From Lepidodermella squamata (Eukaryota > Gastrotricha): a stretch of 64,000 nucleotides of DNA. Positions 35,713-63,995 of the stretch are shown here, piece by piece. The stretch covers positions 806,001 to 870,000 of the forward strand of contig JBLDXI010000048.1 in NCBI GenBank assembly GCA_047495785.1, read 5' to 3'. Under the pieces are notes generated by a model, which was given only the letters and a program-made list of their open reading frames with translations, was not told the DNA's origin and did no database searches. The first letter of the stretch is position 1. Each line of letters starts with the position of its first letter. The translations under genes were made by a program, and so were the position numbers.

Positions 35713-37088
35713 GGTTTTTTTCTGGCGGAATATCGGATTGGACATATGTTTTTCGCCAGTGCAAGCTGGCGTTTCTTACAGACACGATGAATTATTCAAA
35801 TACATATTGTCAAAGTTCTGGTAACACAGGTAACTTTGCCTAGGCGTTTTGTCGATAATCAATAACAACTGAATTCGAAGACACGGGAGAACACAAAACT
35901 CGCAGAAAAGCAGTAAATGTTCCCAGCAACAGAATGGTCTCCTTCACCTTCTGCCTAGTTTTACAGTTTTACACGAGCTAGAGGTGTGCTACGGAGCTGA
36001 ATAATATGCACGATCAGCCAAGCTCTTGAGCTTCACATTTCCTTCACGTAATTGGCTTTTCGATATTCTATTCAGATTTCATCAGGTTGTGTATTTGGCA
36101 TCGAGAATCTGGAAACCTAATAAAGCATTGGTCTCTATATTTCCTAGGATAGAGCCCCAACTATTTTGTCCACGCCCAATAAATGTCTACGTTTTATAAA
36201 TGAAGCAGTTTCCCAATCGATAAAAGGTAACTGTTGTGTCCCGAAATCAAGTATTTTTTCCTATATTTTTACGACGGACTGTCCTGACCTAGCGCAAAAT
36301 GGCCGATAATGCTAGTTTGCCACGTGGTCAATACCATGTGCCGTTTACAATCGGTATCATCTTCAGTATACACATCATTGGTTGTTATGAAGTTGCATTT
36401 GAACAATTATAATCATATTCTCTGTATTATACAGGGGATTCTGTTCTGAAGTAAAATTCGGGTGATTTACACCGTCTTGATTGAATATTGAATACAACAG
36501 AAATAATAGTTTCAAAAATATTTCCATTTCTCTACGATGAAGCTAATGCTCGGACAATTGTCCTAGTTTTATTAGTACTTCGATATTGTTCTGTCAATTG
36601 GATTTTTTTGAATACATGGAAATAATCAATATATAGGTTTATTATGGTTAATTAATTCCTCATCTTGTTGTCGTCATGATGCTGTCAATTTGTTGAGAAA
36701 TGCTTACTTTTAAATTTCCTATATACAAATAGCTAGTGTTTGCTGGTTGAGGCTTTTTGGGAATCTATAGGGAGACCTATGGAGACCCATGGAGTCCTCA
36801 ATTACATCACCAGTAACTCATAAATATCACTGAACCAGGGATACTTCGTTTTCAGTTACTAGCAGCCCGGATTATGCTGAAAACGCTATATGCCGTAGCG
36901 AGCTTAGCGACAAGCGAATATGAAATATGGCATGCTTGATGTTGAACCAAGAAACCGAATTCACGGTACACCATACACCAGACGCATGCATTTCGCCACT
37001 ACTGGACCAAAATAGACCTGTTTGGAAAAAGCGATTCCATTGGATATCGATGATTTTGCGCTAAAAGGAGCAAACGAGAGTAAAAATT
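35713..37088. other. Upstream region of copy A
   Basis: About 1.4 kb of AT-rich intergenic DNA containing the copy A promoter at its left end. No gene, TATA box or repeat could be supported. Confidence 0.4.
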
Positions 37089-37766
37089 CGATATAGAGCC
37101 GATCTCTACCGTAGTTCTACCGTAGTTCTTACCGTAGCTTTACCGTAGTGAGTACGGTAAAGCTAGAGTACGGTACCGTAGTGGGAAAATGAAAAAAGGA
37201 TGGTTGGTGATGAGCTTTGAACCCTCAATCCTTAATCACCATCTCTTACGAAGACTGGCACTCTTTCCACTTAGCCATTGGCTGTCATATAATATTGGTC
37301 ATTTTTTGCGCTTATGTATGAATTTTTTGGGTTGTTAACTTTTGTTACTTTGGCTAAGTTTGCAGCATTGGCAACTTGGTAACATTGGTAACATTGGTAA
37401 CTATTGTTGCGCAATCAATAACTGCCACATGTTGCAGCTAGTAAAACGCTAGTTTTTCGAAAAAGCTATCAAGCACAATTTTGGAAACGCTAGTTTTTCG
37501 AAAGTGTCCCATGAGTGGTTTTCACGCGTTAGTTTTTTGAAAGTTAGCTTTTAGAATGTTAGTTTCCAAACAAGACAGTTTTTCGAAAATTAAATTTCTA
37601 GTTCTCAAGAGAAGTAAGTTTTCATCGGAAAACTACGGTACCGTAGTGCTTTACCCTTTACCGTAGTGCTTTACCCTTTACCGTAGTTCTACCGTAGTTC
37701 TACCGTAGTTCTACCGTAGTGCTACGTGCTACAGCAGAACTACGGTAGAGATCGTATATAGTCCTG
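37089..37766. repeat. Foldback-like repeat element rich in ACCGTAG motifs
   Basis: The left end carries GATCTCTACCGTAGTTCT (about 37101-37118) and the right end its reverse complement AGAACTACGGTAGAGATC (about 37736-37753), with further matching ATATAG flanks. Between them are direct repeats of TACCGTAGTTC (37110-37140 and 37680-37720), a repeated TACCGTAGTGCTTTACCCTT (37645-37690) and repeated CTAGTTTTTCGAAA blocks (37450-37580). No coding frame. It resembles a foldback or MITE-like element built from short repeats; the target duplication was not resolved. Confidence 0.65.
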
Positions 37767-37793
37767 CGTACTATAAATAGTACCACGGACCAC

Positions 37794-37941
37794 GGGCCGG
37801 ATTAACCCTCCGGCGGCCCCCAGGCTCTTGACGTTTGGCGGCTGGCGGCCCCATTGTTTTGTAAATTTCTGAAAAAAGAAGAAAGACGATAAAATTTTAA
37901 TTTTTAATTTTTAGAACACTCTAAATGCGTTAATCCGGCCC
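37794..37941. mobile_element. Short hAT-like MITE
   Basis: GGGCCGGATTAAC (37794-37806) and its exact reverse complement GTTAATCCGGCCC (37929-37941) bound 148 bp of non-coding DNA. The right end extends to CAGGGCCGG when read inward, the common start of hAT terminal repeats. No target duplication was convincingly found, so the left border may have eroded. Confidence 0.6.
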
Positions 37942-38046
37942 TGCCAGGGACACGCGATATTGTACAATATACGGGTGTATACCATAGGTGGACATCATAA
38001 TACCCACCGATATCACCCGTGTATAGGTGTTATCTGCCACCAAAAA

Positions 38047-38297
38047 TCGTCAAATCCAAGTTTGTTCACACAATTACGCGACCCATCGCTTGGGCCCTAT
38101 GCATTAAAGAAATGTCTGTCGATGCTACCTTCCTGATTTACTCAGAAGCTTCTGCTAAGGAAACGCGTCAGATCATGCGGAAGCGGCGCATCGGCTTTTT
38201 CTTCAGACTCTTTTTCTTCATCGATAGATACTTTGCGGTCTTGCACTTCATGACTATGATCATACCTGTATTATGTTTGTACGCCTTCTCAGTCTAA
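38047..38297 (+). pseudogene. Cys-loop receptor C-terminal fragment (duplicate)
   Basis: The frame contains TITRPIAWALCIKEMSVDAT, then FLIYSEASAKETRQIMRKRR and a hydrophobic M4-like end. This matches the M3-M4 loop and M4 of the channel gene at 25430-25650. Everything upstream (ligand-binding domain, M1-M3) is missing. It lies tail to tail with copy B exactly as the intact channel lies with copy A, so it marks the edge of a block duplication. The remaining frame is still open, suggesting either recent origin or chance. Confidence 0.85.
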
Positions 38298-38597
38298 AAT
38301 CGTTGAACAGGAAATTTTCAGACATTATTTGATTGATGTCGATAGGGGAATTTATTACTAAATTGTCATAGCCAGGCGTTTACAGGCATGTGCGAAATAA
38401 AAAAAACAAAAACACATTTGGCCCCAAGTCGGTTAATTCTGTGAAAATTCGCACATTGAATATTCGTCAGTTGTAAATTTGTCAGATAAACTAGGAAGAA
38501 TAAATAGGAATAGGAATAAATAGGAAGGAACTAGGAAATCGAGAAAAATACAGCCCCGAAACCGCTTCTTGAGTTCTCAACTTCCTCAGAGTTAGGA

Positions 38598-53795
<15,198 letters not shown>

Positions 53796-54791
53796 GATTC
53801 TTGAGCGGATGGACGAATTGAATATTGGGTTTTTTTCACTGCGGCCAATGCCAAAAGCAGTCTGGCGTTAATCGCAGACGTTCTGAATTATTCATTGACT
53901 CCGCCCTTGTTTCTTTGTGCATAGATTGACAGTGAGTGACTGTGCACCTTGCTAAGGCGGCGGGTCGATAATCAATTCAGGACGATTTCTGAAACGTGAA
54001 TCCTTAATTTTCTACAAGATCTAGCACTTCATAATCGTAAATTCGCAAGATAAATAGTCGCATTGTCCTAACGCGGCACACGTTACTGGATGCTGCACGG
54101 CATGTGCTGTGACTTTTGTGAAATCACAATCAGCAGAATAACAAAAATTGTTCACAACCTATACAGCTACACCACCTATACATTAACCAAAGCTTCTGAC
54201 TATGCATAAGTCCTAAATCGCCAGATTTCTTGTCAAAAAGGTGAACAGCTTAAATGCAATTGTAATTGTTAAGCTTCATTCTGCTTTCATTGAGCGGCAT
54301 TCTAGAATAATTTGCTAATAATGGATGGGGTAAATTGGGAAAATTTGAATTTGTCAATTAAGATGATTAACGCTGAAACGGGACTCATTATTTTCATTGC
54401 GATGCGCATCCTATGTGATTACGGTGTCATTTCGAAGCTAATAGGAGACTCCTAAGGCTCATGACAACACTGACTTTATTTCTCGACTGCGCCAAATCTT
54501 CGGAAACGAATAACCTATCCCCGCATAAATATGTTGAGGGGAAAATGCTTTCTACCATCATTTCTGCGGTATAAATCAGACTAGCTGCAACTCTTGAATA
54601 GATAAGATTATCAAGATTTAAGCCATTGTAGTAAATATTAAATATTTAGCATAAGTATTCATGTTATATATTCCGTATTGCATGCTGTTTTTATTATTCT
54701 GCATAATAGGAAAGCGTGGCGGCATGACTAATTGTTGAATCTCGGCAACTATGATTTCATATTTCTTTCAATTGGCATCTCAGTGAGAAGT
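53796..54791. other. Spacer between copies B and C
   Basis: About 1 kb of AT-rich DNA with the copy B promoter on its left and the copy C 3' UTR on its right. No gene or repeat recognised. Confidence 0.45.
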
Positions 54792-57700
54792 CTAATCGGT
54801 TGACGTATTTGCATTCTCTGGAACGTCCATCGTCCCCTCGACGTGGTCGGGTCTTTTCTTTGATGTATCACCAGATAATGGTCTGGCTTGAAAGTTGGCA
54901 AAAGGATTCGCTACTAATCCTGAAGGTGCCTCGCCAGTTATTCCAGCCAATGCAAGTTGTTGCTGCTCCTTCAAATCTTCAACCTTTTGCAGATACTGCT
55001 CGCCAGTTCGTTTCATCCTAATTCTAGCCCTGAGATCATGAAGCTGTCTCACCCTGCTGAAATCTCTCAGCCGCTTCATGAAGTGGTTCAAATTGTGCCG
55101 TAGCCTAGCAAGGTCTCTGGCAAGAGTCATGTAGTCCAGGCAAACCACAACTCCAAAGAAAAATCCGCAAATCGCTAGAACTGTTGAAGCAGTTGCAACA
55201 GCAGTTTCGGATTCGAAGACCACAGCTTTTACAGCTTTAGGAGCTGTTAGCAAAGCATTTCGAGCACAGCCCAGCTCCTGTTTATCCCAAGTTGCATTTT
55301 CGTTACACCGCCAATACGCAACAGTATTTGTTTGATTCTTGCTAGGTTCGTAGCCTTGATTCCAGTCGCATTCGAACGCTACTATATCACCATAGACTAT
55401 GGTTTGAATCTCGGAGGATGAGTTCATGATTCGATAACTGTCAATTTCAAAAGTAGCCGGCATCTCGCAGCTCACAACTGTTGGAAACAAAATGTTTTCA
55501 AAAGTTATCAAACGTATGTCACCTCTTACGGAGGCAAGCTAGTGAGTTCGTGGACCAAAATCCGGAGTCAAGGCAGGTGTTAACCACAGAGTCCAAGGGT
55601 ATGTTTTCAGTCCCAGGCTGGATATAGAGGCTATAAGCTCCTGTTGTGCATTTTGTTGTGACTGCATCGCCATAGTAATAGATGCTTTTCTTTTCTTCCA
55701 CAAAGTGAGCATAATCTTCTGCTGATGGGACCGCACAGGTTACGACTTCACAGGAAAATGCATTAAGTATACATGAACAGTATATATCCTCCGATTCTAC
55801 CTGAACACGTTGGGACGTCTAGCGGAGTCCATATTCCACCTGGTTGACAGGTTTTCAGAAATGAATCGAGACTACTCACGGGTTTAAACCCTTTTACGCA
55901 AGAGTACGAAGCAATACCACCAGTTTGATTGGTCGAAACGTTGAAGTACGCATTAATGCCGTCAACTAAGGATTTGCATGACGGAACTACAACAACCCAC
56001 GCATCATAAACATTATCTTGAGTCGAAATGTCAACTACTTACGTGCGCAAGATGGCTTGCTATCGATCCAGGACCAACCTGAAGCCCCAGTGAAGGTGCA
56101 AACAGCTTCGCCGGTTTTCGATCCAGTCATGTTGTAGATCGAATCGCAGACATAGCGTACCTTATCGCCCCTCTGAAAATATTGATTCGATGTGAAGTTA
56201 GTTATAGTGGCCCCGGCGATTGATGGCGGGTCAGGGCACGCGGCGGCTAAACAAGTCGGCTTATATGGATTGATTCGAAACCAGTTTCCGGTAGTAGGAT
56301 TCACGGTGAAAGGATCGCAGATGTGCATAGCCGTATGAGCTGGGTTGGCCATCGTATAGCCACTTTGACATCTCATCAGGGCGGATTGCATGTAACCAGC
56401 CATTCCGTTGAAAGTTGAAAGCGGAGGTTCAGATAAGACCCATTCGGCATTTGCTGGCAGAGAGATTCCTAAAGGGACGCTTGAACAGTTGTTGAGAGGG
56501 TCTAGAACAGAAGGATTATATACTTAGCTTGGGATTCAATTAGAGAATTAAACTTACTCAATCTTCTGCCGCAGGTATAAGAGCAACTGGCTTGCGCCGC
56601 GCCCGTTGTATCCGTCTCGCACGTTCCCGAAGATGCCCAGTCTCCACAAGTGCAGTTCATATCGTAGGGCAAGGTAGGATCGATATCACATTCACACGTG
56701 GCATAAACCGTACAGCTTTGCTGACAAGTGGGCCACATGAAACCAGGGTTTGAAAGGCACTGGCCCTTCGCTTTCCAAACTGTGCACATCGGTCCGATGT
56801 CCTTCTTCACTTTCTTGCACAAGCTTACTATTGCTTTCTGTTAAGAAATCGATCAGATTATTCAAAGATGAGGATAATTTTCCCAAAGATTACCGAGGCA
56901 TCCGTGCAAATATTTGGTCCCGTGCATACTGAGCCGCTCGGACAGTCAGGATTACATTTGACTGAAATGCAAGCAATGTAGTACAACAAATCTTAAAATT
57001 TCACTCCTGCTGACATTGCTCGCAAATTTCGCCTTCGTAATCATTGGGGCATGTACAAATTCCAGGTGATGTGCAGACACCGCCATTTTGGCACTCAGGA
57101 TCGCAAACAGCTAATTACGGCAATTCAATTGATGGGAAGATTATGTCTAGCTTCAAGATCTTACGTGTGTCGCATACATCCCCCATATAGGTCGAAGGGC
57201 AATTGCAAACTCCAACGCTACATGTCCCGCCATTCTGACAGGGTGGATTACAAGTTTCTTTATGAATGTAAATTATGAATAAATTGATTTTCTGAGTAGA
57301 ATTCGCTCACTATCCGAGCAGGTCGGCCCAATCCAGGGTGAAACACATGAGCAGTAGTTCGGAGAGATGCACTGGGCCCCGTTTAGACAAGAAGGATTAC
57401 AGACGGCTGAAATAATTGAATGAGAATATTGTAGGTTATGACTGAAATTCGCGAACCTTTTTCGCAGTAGCTACCATTGTAAGACGCTGTGCAAGAGCAT
57501 ACCCCATTGTTGCAGGTTCCACTATTGATGCATTGAGGAGTGCATAATTCTGAGAGGTGGGAACGATATCAAACACGGTTGAGCGGTATCATTTAAATGT
57601 ATACTTAAATTGCAGTAAGGGCCTGACCATAGCGACGGGCAATCACATGTATTAGGCGCAGAGCAGACGCCGTTGTTGAGGCAAGATGGATCGCAAACCG

Positions 57701-60700
57701 CTGGTAAAATAATAGGCTAAATATTTGCTCCGAGATTAGTTATCGATAAATTACGTGTTTGGCAATAACTGCCGTTGTAGGACGAGGTGCACGAGCAAAC
57801 TCCATTGTTGCAAGTTCCACCGTTGGCGCAGGCTGGATTGCAGGTTTCTAAATAATTTGTTCAACAAGTTTCGAAAAATAAATCATAAAACGAAATTTAC
57901 TTAGCGCGCAAGTTTGACCGGTCCATCCTGAATTACAGGTACAGGTGTTTGGAGCTGAACAATTTCCGTTAACGCATGATTGAGTGCAAACAGCTGCCAT
58001 AAATGGGGAATGTGTCAAGAGAAGAAACTGTAAATTCGGACTTACGAGTTTGGCAATAACTACCCGTGAAGTTGGAAGGACACGTGCAAACTGCAGCGTT
58101 ACATGTTCCTCCATTCGCGCATTGAGGATCACAATCTCCTGTATCAGAAATACCAGAGTTGTCTGGAATTTAAACTATGTAGTCAGAGGCTAACGGTCTT
58201 GACAAATAGTTCCCTTCCAAGGTGCTACGCAGGTGCAAACATTTGGAGCTGAGCAAACACCGCTGTTGAGGCAATCAGGACTGCAAACAGCTGAAAATAT
58301 GTTGAACGTATTAGATCGAATTGGGAATTCAAGGGGCTGTCTCACGGGTTTGGCAGTAGCTACCAGTGTAATTAGCCGGGCAAGCGCATACTTCCCCTGG
58401 ACCACACACGCCGCCATTTTGACACGCCGGATTACACGTAACTGATTACATTTATTAGGGTTATTAATTAATGCCAAGATCGGGAGCATACCTATAGAAC
58501 ACCCTGAGCCTCCCCAAGGTGGGACACACGAACAGTTTCCTGGAGGTGAAAGACACGTTCCACCGTTACCACAGGTTGGGTTGGTACAGACCGCTTGGAA
58601 AATGTAACAAATTATGCCGAATGTTATGTTTAAATCCAAAAAGCTATACCAGTTTGGCAATAGCTCCCGGTATATCCAGTCGGACAATTGCAAACGCCAG
58701 ATGCGTTACAAACACCGCCATTGATGCACTGAGGTACGCAGCTCTCTTGAAATGTATAATAGTAGATATTTTCAGAATTTGTGATAGAAGAAATTTACTA
58801 TCAGTGCATGTGTTCCCATACCAGGGTGGAGCGCAGGCACAGACGTTGTAGCCAACACAAGTTCCTCCATTTAAGCAAGCTTGGCTACAAGAAACTGCAT
58901 ACCAAGACGTAACATTTCTCGGTTCATGGGTAATCTAGCTTACTCTCAAACATGCCGCAAAGGTCTTTCAGAGATATCAAATCAGCTGCGGATAGGCTCG
59001 AGTTGAAAACCGAGACACATGCAAATTTAGCGTACAGTGCCACAACATTTTTGCTTGGTCTAAACCGCATGTATTTGCCTTATTAAAGTGCGATAGCAAA
59101 GAAAGTCTTGCCTGAAGCCGACATTCAATCGAGTTGAAGTCGCAGGTGCGTTTGACGTGAATGTCTGATCAAGCGTGACGAAATCGTTTCCACAGAAAAT
59201 TTTTCCCTTTCGGTTCGGATGGTCGTAAACAAAAGCGATAAACTGCCATTGATAAGCAATGACGCAATCCACAGTCCAGCCGGCGGCGTTTACCGGATTT
59301 ATCCAAATTTTATTTAGTCCACCAAGATGTTGCAAGTGGAATCTGATGGTGTTGTCCGGTAGCGAGTATTGAACTACAACCTGTTCCAACTCTACTTGCT
59401 GTACGTTCAAAAACAAGCTCATGGTCCATGAGGCGTTGCCGAAATTGATTTTCGGTGAGTTTATCTCGACGTAGCGATGAGCTGTGCCAGCTGGACTTTC
59501 GCCGGTTTGAATCGCACCGTTCGGAACCCCGAAAGGACCGTCAACAAACTCCATGGCGTCAGTTGAGAAGACACCATGAATGCCTGAAGAGGTTACGTCA
59601 CTGGCTCCTGTATCACTGCTGAGCGGCCAGTAAGCGACCAATGATGGATATGCTTGCAGTTTGGTGCATAGAACGGGCCCCTGTTCGATTGCTGATGGAA
59701 GGGAATATGTTTAGACCTCAGAGGCTTATAATGGTAGTTACGTGTTCCGCATCTGTTTCCAGTAAAGCCAGTGTTGCAGGTGCACTTGTTGTAGGCTACG
59801 CATGTCCCATTCACACATCCAGGAACACATTGCGCTTTGATTTTTTAAGGGTTAGTCAAAGATTGGTTCGAACCAGGCAATTTACCTGAAAACATCGGAC
59901 AGGCGTCTTTCACGTTTATAAGCTGCGTGTAGCTTAGGTCTAGGGAATGAATCGAAACACAAGCCATTCTCCCTGTTACGTAATTGACAGCATTACGACT
60001 GATGAAAAATAGGGAAATGATTTCATTATGGATTACTAATTAAGAGTTATTAAAGAATTACCGTTGACCCAAAAATAGCCACGTATTTGTTCGTGGAACG
60101 AGGGTGATGGTTTTATTCGGAGTTCCAAAAGTGTTATTGCAGAACAAGCTGATTGTCCTCGCCGGATGGTTGTAAGTAACAGCGACGAAGTTCCACGTAT
60201 TCAACATTTTACATGGATTATTAAAGCCCTGTCCGAAATTATCGTTCCACCAGATCATATCCTGGCCGCCGAATTGCCACATGTGACTCCCCTCACCGCC
60301 AGTGTCCAATGTCCATTCGATGAAAGACTGAGATCCGCCATCATAAACCTGCACATAAGCTGCAAACGACCACGACTGATTGTCCAGCTTAAGGCGGGCA
60401 TCGTTGAATTCGACGTATAGGTTGGGGTTTAAACCGTTCGGGAATTGCATGGATCCATAGGCCATGTTGTAAGGGCCTGTGATATAGGCCGGGTCTTCCG
60501 AAGTCCAGCCGTTGAGTTTAGGAGGTGCATTAGCATCCATGCCTACATAATCAGCGTTCAGCGGCCAGTATCCAACAACCCCGGGTAAATTGGAGAGATA
60601 GGTTTGCACAACTGTCTCACTCGCAACAGCTAAAAATCAGGAAATTAGCTAAGCAAACTTGGTAAACTCAAGGTTACAAGTTGCGCAGGTGGCACCGGTC

Positions 60701-63700
60701 CAACCAGCTTTGCAGAGGCATACACCATAGCCAACACAGCTTCCACCGTTATAACATGGGGGCACGCATTCAACTGAAACAAACATGACTATAGCCATGG
60801 GTTTTTGGCGGGGGAAGACTTACCTGTGAACCCACGACATCGCTCTTTTACTGTGATCAGCTCGGTTAATGTTAGATCTCGTGAATGCAGCGATGCACAT
60901 GCAATCGAGCCAGCACTGCCTGAACTTGTTCCCCAACTTTGCCCGATGTAGAGTTTATTCGACAGAACAGGCACGTTTGTAGTAGCTAAAACGCTGCTCC
61001 CTGCGAAAATTTCGTTGCAGAATAGGCTAAGAGATCTATTTGCTGAATTGTAGGTCACAGCAACAAATTCCCATCGGTTGGTAAGCGATTGATAGCATCC
61101 GGCCGAGTATTCAACGATAGTACCGTAAAAAGCTAGCCAAGACCCACCGTCGTACCTCAGATAGCTCCCGTATTGACCGAGATTCTGAGCAGGGTTCGTG
61201 GGCTTCACCCATTCGAACAGCCTTGCAGCGCCAGCCATCTTCATCCAGCAAGCTAGGGTGAATGAAGCGGCTCCCAAGTTCACCTTTGGTGAGTTTACAT
61301 ACACAGATTGCCATGGTTGTGCAGAAACTTGGAAATTGATAGCACTGTTCGGGCCACCATACGGCCCACTCGAATAAACGAAGGCTCGAGATATGATTCC
61401 ATCGGCCTTATTCACCCACGCATCATTTGATTGATACTCATAGGTTAGAGGCCAATAGGCCACAAGACTGGAAACCGACGCCAGGGATTGGTTAATATAA
61501 GGTTGATTGATTTGGACTGAAATTTCAAGTGTAGTATTATAGAACTTTGTCGAGAATTCGTGAAAACCAACGTGAAATGCAGTTCGGAGGAGCCCATGGA
61601 CTGATGCAACTGCACAAGTCATATCCGATGCAAGTTCCTCCATTTGAACACCCACTCGGGCATTTAACTTGGGGATTTAGCAATATTTGTTGAGATTATT
61701 GATGTCGGGAAATTGCTCACCTGAGAACAGCTTGCATGTGTCTCGAACATTCAATAGCTCCATTTGTCCTAGGGATTTGTTGTACATTGACACGCATGAT
61801 ATACTGCCAGGATATGCGCCACTTGGTGTGACCACGTACCTATTCCAGGGAAATTAGGATTGAAATTAGGCTTCGTCCATGTAGTTATTACGCTTACCCA
61901 TATCCTAAACCGAACGTGCCAGTGAAAGTTGGGTTGGAAGGAATTACCAGCGATGTAGAATCGAAGCTGTCATCGCAAAACCACCTCAAAGTTTTCGAAG
62001 TGTTGTCGTACGTTAGAGCAACGAACTTCCATGTCAACCAGATGTTGCAAGTCATCGCCAAGTTGGACGACGTCGCTCCGCCAGTGTTAACCTGCACACG
62101 ATTAGCGACATCAACAGACAATTGAATTGAATTCGGGCCGTTCGGGAAGTATTCCAGAATTGGTTTCAAAGCAGCTGTTTGGTAGAGATACATGGCCATA
62201 GTGAAGGAACTACCAGTGAAATTCAGTTTAGGCGAGTAAGATCGTAAATAGTGGGTGGTGTTGACAGTGATCGATGAAGCGGCCATAGTCGAATCGAATG
62301 GGCTAGATGTATACAAGACGCAAGCAGTTGGGTTGCCGTTTATCTGGTTGGGCCCAGCATCGAGGTGTCCATACTCGCTCGTTAGAGGCCAGTAGATAAC
62401 AGTGCTTGGTATAGTAGCGATAGCGGCTTGAACAAAGCTTGAGAAGCTCGATGCTGCAAGAAATCACACGGTATAGGAACTTTGAATAAGCAGGCTTTCT
62501 TTTTTATTATAAGCCTGGACCTTGTACCCTAATATATACAGTTTCGAATCGCCTGATGTCTTATCATTTGGGATTACTCCAAACCATTCGAGATTTGACC
62601 TGGGTGGGAAATGGGAATATTGCAGAGTGACATGGAGTATTGAATTAAGAAATCAATTTTAAGGAATAATTTCGATCCTGCATGAAATTGAGCTAAAAAT
62701 ACTTGCAAAACGATCGCCGCAGAGAGTTTTCTGCATGAACATACCTAGAGTACATTGTGGTCCGGTCCATAGTGATGGGCACTTGCAAACATTGCTGGCA
62801 ACGCATGTGCCTCCATTCGAGCACACCGGGTTGCAAGAGGCTGTTAAATGATAAATGAAAGGTTGAGCTTTTTCTGTGCAATATTTTCGAATGACAAAAC
62901 TTACGGACAAATCGCTGGCAGAGACTTTTTACTGTAAGAAATTGAGTGCTATTGAGAGCTATGTTGTAAACTGAAGTGCAGGCGAAGTCTGCTGTGGCGG
63001 CTATAAAAGGGTTGAATCTGCGGGAGATGCAGTTAGATATCATGTTTTTAAAAGGTTTCTCGGAAAAGCTAACCTGACGCCAATAGTGAAAGTTGATGTT
63101 GTAACACTTGGCTCCGTGATAACCTGGGACGGCGCCATTGTTGTGTCACATAATAGCCTCAAGCTTGTTGTGCTGCTATCGTATGACAGTCCAACAAAAT
63201 TCCAAGTAGCAGCGTTCATAGGGCATGTCATAAAATAACCCGCTGCGCTAGTGCCGCCAAAACCCTTCAACTGATCTGCTGAAGGATGTTCCCATAGTAA
63301 TGACGCTTGAGTACCATCTGCATTCGCGTATTGCAAGAATGGCATGTTACCCGTGGCTCGCTTGTAGACCCATGTCGACATCGACCACGAGCCAGAGCCA
63401 AAACTCAGCGACGATGAATTGATGGTAACAAATCGGCTATCCGACAGTCCACTCGGACCTTGAAGAGCTGAAAATGACGTCCCAGGATTTCCGAACGGGT
63501 GGTTGGTAGAATAAACTGGCGGGATAACAGAACTAACGCCGTTTATTGGGTGGGAAATTCTAACATCATTTGTGCCGTAGTACGAACTCAACGGCCAATA
63601 TGTTACTTGGTTGGGAACGGTTGTTCTTGTGATGTACTCGATGTAATTGCCATCGTAATCAAGGCCGCTGAACACTTCGCGAGCCATAGTTGCGATTAAA

Positions 63701-63726
63701 AACACATTCAAGCAATGAAATAGCAT
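54792..63726 (-). CDS. Giant LamG/EGF/ShKT/sushi transmembrane protein, copy C
   Basis: The most diverged paralogue, same domain order. Signal peptide MLFHCLNVFLIATMAREVFS from the ATG at 63726. LamG domains are at about 63726-62910, 62455-61722, 61520-60822, 60630-59885 and 59690-58945, with EGF modules after the first four (62842, 61665, 60775, 59835). About 14 single-exon EGF modules fill 58900-56890. The ShKT-like pair is at 56822-56560, sushi domains at 56500-55290, a TM helix ([19 protein letters not shown]) and a tail ending at 54792. The TM and first half of the tail are the best-conserved part among the three, implying a shared intracellular partner. One EGF exon (ending about 61566) seems to use a weak GTTGGT donor. 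No disabling change was found. Confidence 0.83.
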
Positions 63727-63857
63727 GGCTGTATTCGAATAACCAATTGACAACTTTTCGACTGCGAAATACTAGTGCATCGATGAGTATAAAAACCAGA
63801 CACTGACAACCGCGTTGTAGAGAACAGCCGACTTCTTCCTAAGTGTGTTAATAAATA
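63727..63857. promoter_or_regulatory. Divergent promoter region with plus-strand TATA box
   Basis: 131 bp separate the copy C start codon (minus) from an ATG on the plus strand. TATAAAA at about 63788-63794 lies 64-70 bp before the plus-strand ATG, the same distance as the TATA boxes of the P450 and aldo-keto reductase genes. Confidence 0.45.
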
Positions 63858-63995
63858 ATGAGTAGCGAGGTTTACGATAACGCTCAAATGGGCCTTAATC
63901 GTTATTATAGAAGGTTATTTGTTCACAGGTTGGTCTTTGCTGATGAAGCTGATGAATCTGTGAATGAATATCATGCAAATCCCTTTTTGATTTGA
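63858..63995 (+). CDS. Small gene or first exon at the right edge
   Basis: A 45-residue frame (MSSEVYDNAQMGLNRYYRRL onward, ending FLI) starts about 65 bp after a TATA box. It is charged and Tyr-rich with no signal peptide. A potential donor (CACAG|GTTGGT near 63928) could make it the first exon of a gene leaving the window. Function unrecognised. Confidence 0.35.
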   Translation: MSSEVYDNAQMGLNRYYRRLFVHRLVFADEADESVNEYHANPFLI

